In this document: positions 46,601-59,000 of the stretch, in pieces
Position numbering within the stretch: position 1 is the first letter of the stretch
Layout of the letters: each line of letters opens with the position of its first letter
Assembly (NCBI GenBank): GCA_037951105.1
Contig: JBAMJV010008390.1
Span: 62,001-126,000, forward strand
Direction of reading: 5' to 3'
From: Echinarachnius parma
Taxonomy: Eukaryota; Echinodermata; Echinoidea; Clypeasteroida; Echinarachniidae
Length of the DNA: 64,000 nucleotides
The notes under the pieces: generated by a model
The model's database searches: none
Told to the model about the DNA's origin: nothing
What the model saw: the letters and a program-made list of their open reading frames with translations, nothing else
Program-made: the position numbers and the translations under genes

Positions 46601-49600
46601 CTTATAGTAATTTAAAGGGAACAGTAATTAATAATAACCCAATTGATTAGTAAATGAAATGAGCAAAGAAAAATATTGGCTTTGCAGGGAATCAAACCCG
46701 AGACCTCCGGATTGCTAGACCGGTGGTCAACCATCGAGCCACAAAGACACTTGAATGGAGGTCTTGGGTTCAATTCCCTGCAAAGCCTATTTTTCTTTGC
46801 TCATTTCATTTATTTAATAAATATATTTCTAGTCAGTTTCCTTTATGTTTGAATCCCATTTATAAGCGCTAGGCAACATTTCTTGTATTCCCTTCCTTTT
46901 TTTTTTTATAAAATGGAAGAAAAAAAAGAGAAATAGTTCCCTCACCTTTTCCTGATGTCATATTTCCCTTCCGAAGAGTCTTGATACAAATCCCCCATGA
47001 TGGTGCTAAACCGACGACTTTGCCTTGCCGACCTCCTCATAGAACGTGGACTCCGCTGCCGATAAGAGCTGGAAGGTGTTGGCGTAGAACGGAATGCGAC
47101 TGGGGGAAAGTTCAACAAGAAATTTTGTAATTACATTTTTTTTTTAAGGATTGGTCAGAAACACAACATACAAAAACAAAACAAAACGGCAAAGTAATTA
47201 TGGCTGACTGTGCCTTGCCGACCTCTTCATAGAACGTGGACTCCGCTGCCGATAAGAGCTGGAAGGTGTTGGCGTAGAAGGGAATGCGACTGGGGGAAAA
47301 TAACAACAACAACAAAACAATTGAATGCAAGGAATAGAAGTGAGCATAGCTAATTACATGGAACACACAAACAAGCAAGTGATGATGACTTTGTCTGTCT
47401 TGCCAACTTCCTCATAGAACATGGACTCCGCTGCAGATAAGAGCTGGAAGGTGTTGGCGTAGAAGGGACTGCGACTGGGGAAAGATATTGAACAATAGCA
47501 CATACAGTTGTATCGAGTCATTCGATTGGCATAAAACTATGTCAGAAATACATGAAAACAAACAAACAAAAACAAGCAAGTGATGACGACTTTGTCTTGC
47601 CAACTTCCTCATAGAACGTGGACTCTGCTGCCGATAAGGGCTGGAATGTGTTGACGTAGAAGGGAATGCGATTGGATAAAGATAAGCAAGTGTTAAAGAA
47701 CTGTTGGGAAACAAATACATAACTAAACAAACAAATGTTATGATGACTTTGCCTTGCAAACTGCTTCATAGAAAGCAGACAATGCTGCCACTAGAAGCTG
47801 GAAGGTGTTGGCGTAGAACAGAGTGCGACTGGGGAAAGATGGTTGTGGGATGTACATGGTACATTCTATGAGATTGGCAAAGCAAAGTCATTATAGTACT
47901 TCTTTGCTCAAATACTTTTCATCAGTTGAGGTACACATAAGGATGCACACAGCATAAACAAGGTATTCATGGACCCGTTTCATGAAAGGCTGTTCACTAA
48001 GTTTGTACACAACCTTGGTATAACGTCAACATTTACGGCAATAGGTGTTGTATGAGAGAATCTTTGCTATTATACTTCCAACCTTGTCCTTTGTGATCGG
48101 AACATAACGCCATCTGTATGTCCGTAGATCAGTCACAGTCACGTGACAGTTTAAAAACGGTCTTTGCTAAGAGCCTTTCATGAAAAGGCCCCAGGCTACG
48201 ACCCATTACAAACTAGTTTCTAGCAAGTTTCAACCAAGACCAAGTTCTAATCTTCTCACAATCATTAAAAAATTAAAAGACTACAACTTCACATACAGTC
48301 TGGATAATGTACACCATTCTCAACTACACTGCTGGTTTGGGCTCTGGAATAAAATTTGTTGGGAAAACTCAGTCTGGTTATGAATTACGAAAAACATTAG
48401 TTACCTGTCATATAGCGTGGGCAACTCCTCATGTAGGTCTGCATTCAGCTCTTCATACATCTTTCTCGCCTCATTGTATGCTTCTTGTGTCTGAAAAAAA
48501 GAAGACAGAAATAAGATATATCTAATTTAGAATGCAACTGTATAGAATCCTCATTAATGTAAAATACATGTAGCATTATTATTAACATCATATTTTAAGC
48601 ACCACCAACATTAATTTGTATGCCTTTAATTCCTGAAAAAAGGGTCTGAGTCTATGACAGACAGCTAAATTACTATGCCCTTTATTCATATATATCCCTA
48701 AATTCAAATACAAAAAGAGAGAAGTTAATCCCCAGCTCAATTTGTTATGGTCATATTTTGATTTGACGGTTTGTATCTTTTTTATCATTGGGAATGCTGG
48801 CATGTCTACACCCATGTTTTATTCCTGATTACTTTGAGGAACTTCTGGGGGAAAATCAAGATTGTCCCTTGCTCCATCAGAATATATTTACTTAATTCAC
48901 CTTTTGACCCTCTTAGTACAAATCAAGCATTCAAAAAATACATAGTACTAATGGGGCTAATAATGAAAATTAAAGAATTCTATAGATGTCAATTTAAATC
49001 ATATCCACAGCCAAGACAACTTCACACATATCTTCATGTATTTTGGACTGTCTTTTATTCCTGATGCCCACAGATTTTGCCTTGGGCTATCATACTTGCC
49101 TTTATTTACCATCTTACATTGTATATGTGACCTCCCACCACAAAACGACATGTCGCGGAAGTAGTCTGTCTGTTATTTAAAATATGAGATTCAGGATTTT
49201 GGTATTTCCTGAATGAGGGTATCTTAATCTACCTTCCGTGAAATTTGTGTGCATCAGAAATCATGGGTAAATATGATCTGTCATTGAATAAAAATGATCA
49301 GCACTTGAATGGACACCGATCTTTGAAGCGCCCTGTTTTCTCCCTAAATGTAAAACTGCTTCAGCCATGTTTCAAATCTTGGGCGCTCATATTGAAAGGG
49401 TTTGCTTAGTCTGAATATGACAAATTATATACCATGTCTAATAAAGGTACTGTAAAACTCCGTGTATAAGACGCACTTTTTTTCCGTCGGAAAATTTTCA
49501 AAGTGGGGGGTGCGTCTTATACACAGGTACAGCCTTGTAGTCATGTTGAATGTGTATAACACATGGTTTAGGGTATGATAAGAACTTACAGTCAGTTGTA

Positions 49601-50043
49601 GCATTCAGCTAAATATACCTTTTTCTCACACAAAAAATATTGGTTACAGATGTAAAAATTGCAAGTTTATTGAGCAGTAATACTGCTGCTAATGAATATT
49701 CATACATTCGTGAGCAGCAGTACTAATTAAATATGCAATTTTCTAACCAGTGGTTATAAATTTTGCTTATAATTAAAATTAGTTAGTAGTAAATTTAGAA
49801 AATTGCATTATATTTAGTGAGTATTAGTGCTCATGAATATTCATGAATATGAATATGAATATTTATGAGCACCAGTGTTACTGCTAAATAAATGTGCAAT
49901 TTGTGTACTAACCACTATTTTTATGTGAGAAAATGATTGATGAATGCTACATTCAACATTAAGCTTTTGTCATGCCCTAGACCAGTGGTATAAGCATTCC
50001 AACAGCACTTCAGGGTTTAAAAAAAAAAAATACAGGGTGTTCC

Positions 50044-50074
<31 letters not shown>

Positions 50075-53000
50075 AAAAAAAAAGATTTTTTTTTTTTTTT
50101 TTTTTTGCTGTGAAAGTTGGGGGTGCGTTTTATACACGAGTGCGTCTTATACACGGAGTTTTACGGTAATGACTTCTACCCTAATGTCATGTGAAAATCA
50201 GCACAATCATTTTCCCCCGACTTATTGGTGTTTTTTGGGGTGTAAGGTCACATATCATCATTTCAAATACAACTCTGACCCTTACTAAATAGACTTACAA
50301 GGGGATACCTCAATATTGTGCCTAGCGCTATTGTAATCTTTTAATTTCCTTCCCTACTATAATATAACCATCAAACTACCCAGGAATGATAACACCGTGG
50401 ATGAGAACTAATCTACCACCCTTGCTTATAGGGCTGATGGGTCTAATACAGAAATGGGATCTTATGAACGCCCAAGATATTTCACACATATATATTCATG
50501 TTTCCTTGATCTTTGGGATTGTAAAAAAACATTGCATAATCAAACTTATATTAATTTCCTCCCTTTCATAACTCTAAAGAATGACACATTAATTTTAGCC
50601 CTAAATCAACCCCTATTAACAACCCCTTGCCTACGGAAATTGAGTGGGCTATGTACAAAGTCTATGGGGATTTCAGAATCTCGAAGGGAACGGGTTAACA
50701 TGTAAGTTCATACTATACTCGATATAAATTGGGAGTTTATTAGCACCCAAGATATTTCACAAGTATCATCATGTATTTGTAATGCTTCAAGACTCTTATC
50801 CCTTATATATATACAAATACATTTGTATCATCAAAATCTATATCAACTTCCTGCCCCTCATAACCCCTAGAGGATCAATTGAATTAGCCAGAAAACATTC
50901 CCAATTAATATTATCTCTTTTTCATCTTTAATCATCTTTCTACTTTGAGGCCTCGAGATTGCCTCTCAAACTTTCAAACCACAAATTACTTAGTGGATAT
51001 ATCAGATAACAACAATACAAATTTTATCAGCCATTTGTCACTTTTTGCACATGTATGTCCACAAAGTTACTAGATCCCTTTAATATAAAATTGAAGTTTA
51101 TACTATACCTTCATGTACTTCTGATCATCTTTCTTCTTCGACGCCTCCAGATTGTGTCTTGCGCTATCGTAATCTATTAATTTCCTGCCTCGCTTCTCCA
51201 TCCGTTTCTGCATCAAGAGACAAAAGTTTAAAAATTGGGATTAGGGAAGATTAGCTCTCGGTTTAAGGATGAGATTACAACTGATTAGCTCAAAGTATGC
51301 ATGACTTTGGGTGTAAGAGATACTTCCTAAATATGATGACCTACATTATCGATATATACATACATGATTGAAGTGCATTAATTTTTGATTAACTCTTTGA
51401 ACGCCTCGGTCGAACTTTAGGCACGATACTCATAGAATCATATCAATTTGTATTCTGGATGTCGAAAAGAAACAAACTGAACTGAACTAAATTGATTTAT
51501 TCAATTATATACACAATAGATTAGCGTGTAATGAATTGGATAGGCACTGAGAGACCTTTTCCCAAGCTTAATTTCCTGTTTTTATTCATGAATTCTAAAC
51601 TTAGCTAATGAATGGGATTTGTCAAGTAGATACTTTCAATTTAATTTGACACTCAGAGGGTTAAATCAGGGCTCGACATTAAGCACTTGCCAGCTTGTCT
51701 GGGGCAAGTAAAAATTGATGTCGGGCAAGTAAAATTTCATAAATTGTCTAGTTTGCTTGCCCGATCGGGCAACTAAATTATAATTGTTCAACTACAAAAG
51801 TAGAAACTAGAATGTAATTCCATGTGTGTGAGTCTCATCTAGAAGTGAGTGGGCAAGTTAATTTTCTGTATGGGCAAGTCAAATTTAGAAAATGCATGAT
51901 TTTACTTGCCCAAATGGGCCAGTACAACAAAAAGTTAGTGTGGAGGCTTGGACTTAAGTGAATAGAAAATGATCTCAGATTACAGATCAGAATAGAGAAT
52001 GATTAGACATAATCTCTTAGTATGAGGGTGAAAGTCTGTCAGAGATGTTCTGCACAGATACCATGACGTACATCAATCACTGCAGCATGCGTAACAGTAC
52101 AGTATGTACTCATCACTGAAGGGAAAATTACACAAATGTATAACTTGTAACAAGAACATTCATTGATGCATCAAGAATAATTTTCCACATTCCACCGTCA
52201 TGGTCATGGTCAAAGAAACTGTCCAAAAAATTGCTGTGTACACACAGAGAGCCCGAGTATGACTGAGGGTGCATTTAAACTCTACACAGACTGACAGACA
52301 TATATTCAGTTGTTTATTGTCAATATTATTTAATTAAACAGGGATTACAATGAATGCAGTCAGAAAATGCTAAAATTTGTATGTGTATCTTCGATTTAAT
52401 TCCCCCTTCCTATCGTCATGAACATTCCAAGCAAAACTTAAAAGGTCATGGTTATAACGTAGATTTGGCAAACAGAACACTTCACAAATTTAATACCAAT
52501 ATATCCTTAAAAAGTCAAGGACATAGAAGTATTTAACCCGTTCCCTCCGAGATTCACAAATTCCGATAGACTTTGTACATAGTACATAACCCACCAGGTT
52601 CCAGTAAGCAAACGGTTAATGTATCATCAGAAAACAGTGTATGTTATATAGAAAGCTACTGCTTGTACTTCATATGGATAATTTCCCCCTACTAAAATCT
52701 CTTAGTACTACCAAGATTAATAACATGAAAAGGTCTTTGGGTAAAAGTGGAAGTTCACCCTCGTGTGTTGACTGTTGATGCTTGGAATATAACCGAGTGG
52801 TAAGAACTATCTGAACATTTTGGCAAAATCGGTTGAAAATAAGAAAGTTTTGACCGTTTGAACTTCATGGATAAAACAGAAATGTCTTTTATACTAACTG
52901 CCAATTGTGATGGCATTTATAAGCACCTGCCATATGTTTTGAACATGAATCTTTACAATTTGAGTCATTTTTTTTCTTGACTGTTGAAGAATTTTAGGAG

Positions 53001-56000
53001 TTAGAAAGCGGTTGCTTCATATGAAATGTCACATCACAATGTCACATGATAGCAAATTGAAAATAAATTTCCTTATCTCTATGTAGTTCAAATTATTGTA
53101 ACTTCCTTACACTCATTTCTGGACTGATGTCAATCTTATTTTGTCACTGATTGTACCTCTAATTCATCTATTTCCAGTGCAAGCAAATTCCCCGGTTATA
53201 GGACATGAAAGTTCGTACTTGAGTGGATTTTTAAGTTTCTAATAAACAAGACTAACCACAGACATAAATGAATGACTTGCATCTTTGATACGACAAATTA
53301 TGATTAAAAGGCACATCTTTGGGAAACAATTATAACTTGTGTTTTACAGTTTTCATGCCTAAATGAACATGTAAAAAGCACTAATGACAGAATTTATCAT
53401 TATTATCTATGTTTTGGGGGCACCCAAGTCTTATCAATTTACCACATTTTAAAAGTCTTGATTTTGCTTGCCCGACATGGCCATCACAGTATAAGAACTA
53501 TTTGTATCCTTGTTTGAACGCATGGCCCCTTCCCAGAAATATGCGGAATCTCATTATTGACAGGTAATTAGAAAAGATTAATCCCTTGCATACAAGACAA
53601 TGACTTTCCCATTTAGAATTAAAGGGATAGTACAGTTCTGGTCAAACAGAATATTCATAAAGTTCCAAAACTTGTCAGTTATCAATTAAAACTATCAGTT
53701 GTAATTCAATGATGCTTGAGTGGTAGAAAAACTATGTACAAACGGCCAAGTTACAGAGCTGTTTTCATTCAAAAAGCACATCAAGTTTCAACCATTTTTA
53801 ATTTAAAATATGTGAATGTGATGTTTTGTAAAAATAATCAATAGAGAGATCATCAAAAGCCTTCTAAAACTTTGTTTGTATTTTTTCAGTAATGTGCAGG
53901 ATTTATAAATATTTTCTTAAATTATTGAATAAAAGTTGGTCCCCAACATTTATTCTAGTAAGATATATTCATGGATATTGCAGGCATTTCTGAACCGATT
54001 ATGATCAAACAGTTGATTCTCTCGTTAAAATTGTGAACTTTTTCACATTTTACACTTCTAAAGTTGTTCAAATCCTCACGAAAAAAATCTTTTCTATTAG
54101 TGCCCTCTAAACCCAAACTGAACTATCCCTTTAAAATACGCCAACAATCCAAGGACATGTGTCTCCTCTGAGTCAATACCTTAGACATCAAATGTGGTTG
54201 CTACACACATGGCATCTGGTACGTAAATGACTAGAAGAGGCCACCTTTTGATTCTCCTATATATACATGTATACCTGCTTCTTAGCACCAAGACCTTTAC
54301 TTCATATGTCATTTATTTTTATCACCAATGTTATACCCCCATCTTTACGTAAAGAGCAGGTCACAGAGAAGGACAATTTCTTGGCTAAAACTTTTGTATG
54401 TTATCATTGAAAAACCGTCAGTTATTATTCTACTGGTGCTTCAATGGTAGAGAGAAATCTTCTTAACATTTCATTTATGAGGCTGATAATCTCACAAATA
54501 ATTATTGTTTGAAGTGACACGTACCAGAACTTAACTACATTTAATAGCTATATCCCTTTAGAGTATACAGCAGGTTGCATCAGACAGAAGAATGGATACT
54601 TTCATGCTAAGACTTTCCCTTTTTTCCCCCTATGATGATGGCTATTCTCTAGTGTATAATCAACTGGCAAAATTACATGTACCATGTATACATTGTGTAC
54701 ATTGTACATGGAACATGTGAACATGTATGCTGTATGTATCTTGGATTCATGCCAAACAATGTTTTCATTTATTACACCAATGTTTTCTTTGCTTGGATTT
54801 AAAACTGCACCAATAATCAATAGTTCTGACCATTATATTTTTGTCACGTACTCTCTACCTCTCACTATGCTGAGCACTGATATTCATATTTGAATGTTTT
54901 CTTGATGAAAACAAAAACAAATGTTATAGAATAAAGTCGAACCAATTACACTTATCCAGGGTGTTGTCAACTTGTCACATTATCATTATTTTTTATTCGG
55001 CATTTCGTACAAAGTACTTACAAAGTAAATATACATATTGAACAGTGAATTACAAGTAGTAAAAAAAAAAAAAAAAGCACCCCTGGTGAGCCTCCCCAAG
55101 CTGCCTGGCAGGAAAAAAGAAATCTCAAATTCCTATGACCTGTAGGTCTTGCCTACCGATAGATCACTGGATATCGTAAAAGGATGCCCGAATGATAGAA
55201 CATACATGTATGTACAAAACCAAATTATCCAGTGGTGAAAGTCGTCTTAAACATTCCGCTGAATAGAAAAACATACATCAACCTGACAAGGAATGCATTC
55301 GCCAAACAAAAAAACGGACAAGAAACGCAAACGAACAGATTGAAAATTTGCCTTTCCATCATGCGTCCGTTAACGCTATCCGGTGATATGTGACAAGGGC
55401 TGTAACAAGTTAACAATACTACATGAATGGCATCATTCAAACATTATCTTGTTCATAATACCCTTTGCTATTCCTACTATTCATCTAATCTTACAATAAA
55501 CACAGTGTGTGTCAATAGGTTCAGACTCGATACAATGTTCTCAATCTACAAGCAATACATACGTTTCTGAATCGTTTTAAACATAATGATTGATACAATT
55601 TGTTTTTCTGAATGTCAACTTGCTTTAGAAATATGCCTTAAAGGGTACCACCACCCAAAAATAATATTCTTATTAAAGAAAGGTAACATCTTTAGTATTC
55701 CATTCCATCAACAAGTTCACACAAATATGTTTTCAGAAAAAAAATATACATGTAATTGGAAAACGCATCACCATTCTAAAGCATGCGTTCATGCGGTCTG
55801 AATTGCGAAGACTAACGGTGTGCGGAGCAAACGAATCGCCCGGGATTCTATTGCCTACAAACGTACGCGTGAATAGCATTGGCGCACTCGCAAATGTTTG
55901 GCCCGTATGGAACCAGGAAATAGTAGTGGTTCCGTAAGTGGTGGAAGTTAATTGCTTTGTTTATGAATTACACAACCCTTTGCAAAATGTTGGGTATCTA

Positions 56001-59000
56001 TTTGATATCACAAAACGGTACCAAAACATATAATAATGTGTTGTTTTTTGCCTGGAGGTCCCCTTTAATTACCAATTACTTAATTTGTATAAACTTGGAA
56101 CTATTCCATCAGAAGTCATTGGGAAAGTGTTTTTCACCCTCAGTCCGGAAACTGCTCGACACAAAGTTACAAGCAAAACAAACAACATTGGTCTGTAATT
56201 TGATTAGCAAGAATGTGGACATTTAAAACACTTTTCTAAGGTCATACGAATGCCAACTAGATCAAGGCCCTAAATAAACACTAATTACTAGTGCTAGCCA
56301 AAGAGATTGAATTACTCTTGGATCTACCTTGTCTTACTTGACTTTATGTCTGAACAGTTCTGTATTTAATTAATATTCTTACATTATTTTATTATTAGGC
56401 ATGATCAATGGTACTTCTTTGATCATGCCTCCTTCTATGACCCACACCTTGCTCCTTGTTACATAACATCCTCTTTGTGTGCACTTCCTCCAATCCCAGC
56501 CTAGTCTGATTGGCCACTCACAGCCCTTTCATTGTTCCATGTCTCCACCCCCTTCCTCAGTTTCTTAGCATGTGTACCTTCATGTATGTTGTTTCTGTTT
56601 GTATTATCGTCACTTTTGTCTTTATAGCCTCTGAAGAAGATTCTGCTAGGATCGAAAATTTAGGCCCTATATTGACTCTCATTATTTTATGTATATAATT
56701 CCATGTTTCACTACAGTACTTTTTAGTTCTTGCCCAGATGAAGGATCTGCTAAATGTAGATTCCAAAGCTCCGCTATTTCATTGACTAATTACAAACAAA
56801 CAAATATCCACAAGGGAAGTTGTCTATTTAGAGGTTCTAATTAAAATAAAATGGAAAATGATGACAACGAAAATCTGCCATTTTGTTTAATTATTTATTT
56901 ATTTTTTAGGGTTGTACCGGGGTATAGCGTGCATACAAGCGCGTGCTGCACTGCATGCACAACGCAATACGGTTGTACTTCGAGTGGACACAAGATGGTG
57001 CTACACAACGCGGGATACTGGGGTACAACGGTACCCCGGGGTACTGCATATGTCATCAAATAGAGAAAAGCAGGCATGGTCATGCAATTTCACATTGTAT
57101 ATGGGAGTGTATTTTTTATGGAAATTAAAGCATTTTCATTGCATAATGATGGTGGGACACAAGCACGGGATGAAGTTAGTTGGGCATTTTTGTCATTGCA
57201 AATATTTCTTCTTCTTTGTTTTCCTTTTTTGGGGGTGAATTTCATTTTTAAAATTTTGAATCATGATTTAAATAGTCAGGTAAATATGATATTTTGTTGG
57301 TGCTTGTATGTATAATTTTCATTGGTGTATTTTGGTGTTTGGTGGTGCTTTAGTTTGAGAGGCATACAATCTATGCTAATTCTTACCTTGGTCTATGACT
57401 TTTGTGTACATGTACATATTTCTGTAATTTTCAGGACTAGTGAGGTTTGCGTTGGGTAGGGGTTCGGGGCAGGATAGGTTTAAGCCAATCAATGGACATA
57501 GAGTCAAACCTGTGTATAGTGACCACCCAAGGAGAAACAAGAAAAGTGGCCAGTGTAGACGGGGGTGACATCATAGACAGATTCCATAACACTGGTTTTA
57601 TCTGTAAGGGATCACTTTTTAATGTCCATTATAAAGCAGATTGGCTGCTACACACAGGTGACCACCAAGACAGGTTTGACTGTAAACGAGATGTAAAATC
57701 TTACCTTGACTTCGGGGAACTTTGCCTGGTATGATACGAGGGGGTTCATTATCTGGTCTAAGAGTTTCCTTTGGTAGTCATCCTCAAGTAGGTCTAATGT
57801 CTGTAAAGAGGGGAAAAAAATTGAAAATAAAACGACAAAACGTTAATGATGTTTGATATAACAATAACAATAACAATAACAAACACAATATCTAACATGA
57901 ATTAGCTAAGTACATGTGGCATGGTCTGTATGTAATTGTCCATGATTTTCCCAGAAACTATTACCGTATTTGCTGGTGTATTAACCGCACCTTTTTTCAA
58001 AAAAAAAAAAAAAAAAAAAAAGGGTGCGGTTAATACACGACCGTATTAACCTCACTTTTTTTTAATTTTTTTTTTTAGGGGGTGCGGTTAATACACCGGA
58101 GCGGTTAATACACCGACAAATACGGTATTTAAATTAGGATTTTAAAATTTAACATGATTTATGCAATGTTCTGTGCCAACCCTGCCAGCCAGCTACATGT
58201 AGCAAAAGAAAGCCTACCAATATCTGAAAATTATTCAGATAAGACAAGACACTCAGAAAGGAAACATTACAAAAACAAAATTTCATAGGGAAAAAAAAAA
58301 TATATATATATATACATGTTACATGTACATGTCACTTGTACATTACTTGGTAGTGTTTTAATGGCTTTTTTTTGTTGTGGAAAGTACTACAATATGCTGG
58401 TACGCTTCATAAAATAAGCCAAACACACAGCAGTCTTTGGGGGTAAATGTTTGGTTATATTTGACCCAAATTTTCCCACCTGCTTCAGATCTGTATTGGA
58501 GCAGAAGGGGCCATACAAAGAAATATGATATCTTTGTTATGCCAGTTATTAAACAAGTGCACAAGAGGAAATTGTTAACAAACATTACACTGTACCAGTA
58601 ACAATCACAAACATACTGTTAAAATGTGTAGAAGGTGGCTAAAATACAGTCTATTTTTATTACAGCTTGAGTTTCTGCTTTTTTTAAATCTCAAATAGCC
58701 AATTACGACACAATTTACACTGAACATGGTACACATCTACCAGTAACAATCTCAAACATAGTTAAAATGTGTAGATTGTAGAAGGTGGATCAGCTAGAGT
58801 TTCTGCTTTTTTATGACAGCCTAATGTTCTAAAAAAAAATTTTTAATGGCCTAAAGGCCAATTACGACACTTTTATAAAGTTCAGCTAAAGTTTCTACTT
58901 TTTTATCACAGCCTTATCTTCCCAACTTTTTCATCAACTCTACACCTGTACATGTTATTGAGCCTTCATTGTAAGACTGTGCTTTATAAGGAAGGAATAT

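Noticed and set aside
46680..46748. Functional tRNA-Ala(AGC) on the minus strand
   Set aside because: Stem mismatches in the anticodon and T arms and the inverted partner favour a SINE or tRNA pseudogene.
46987..47020. Tiny intron explaining the amphiphysin frameshift
   Set aside because: Would be 13-18 bases long and gives a poorer alignment than a one-base error.
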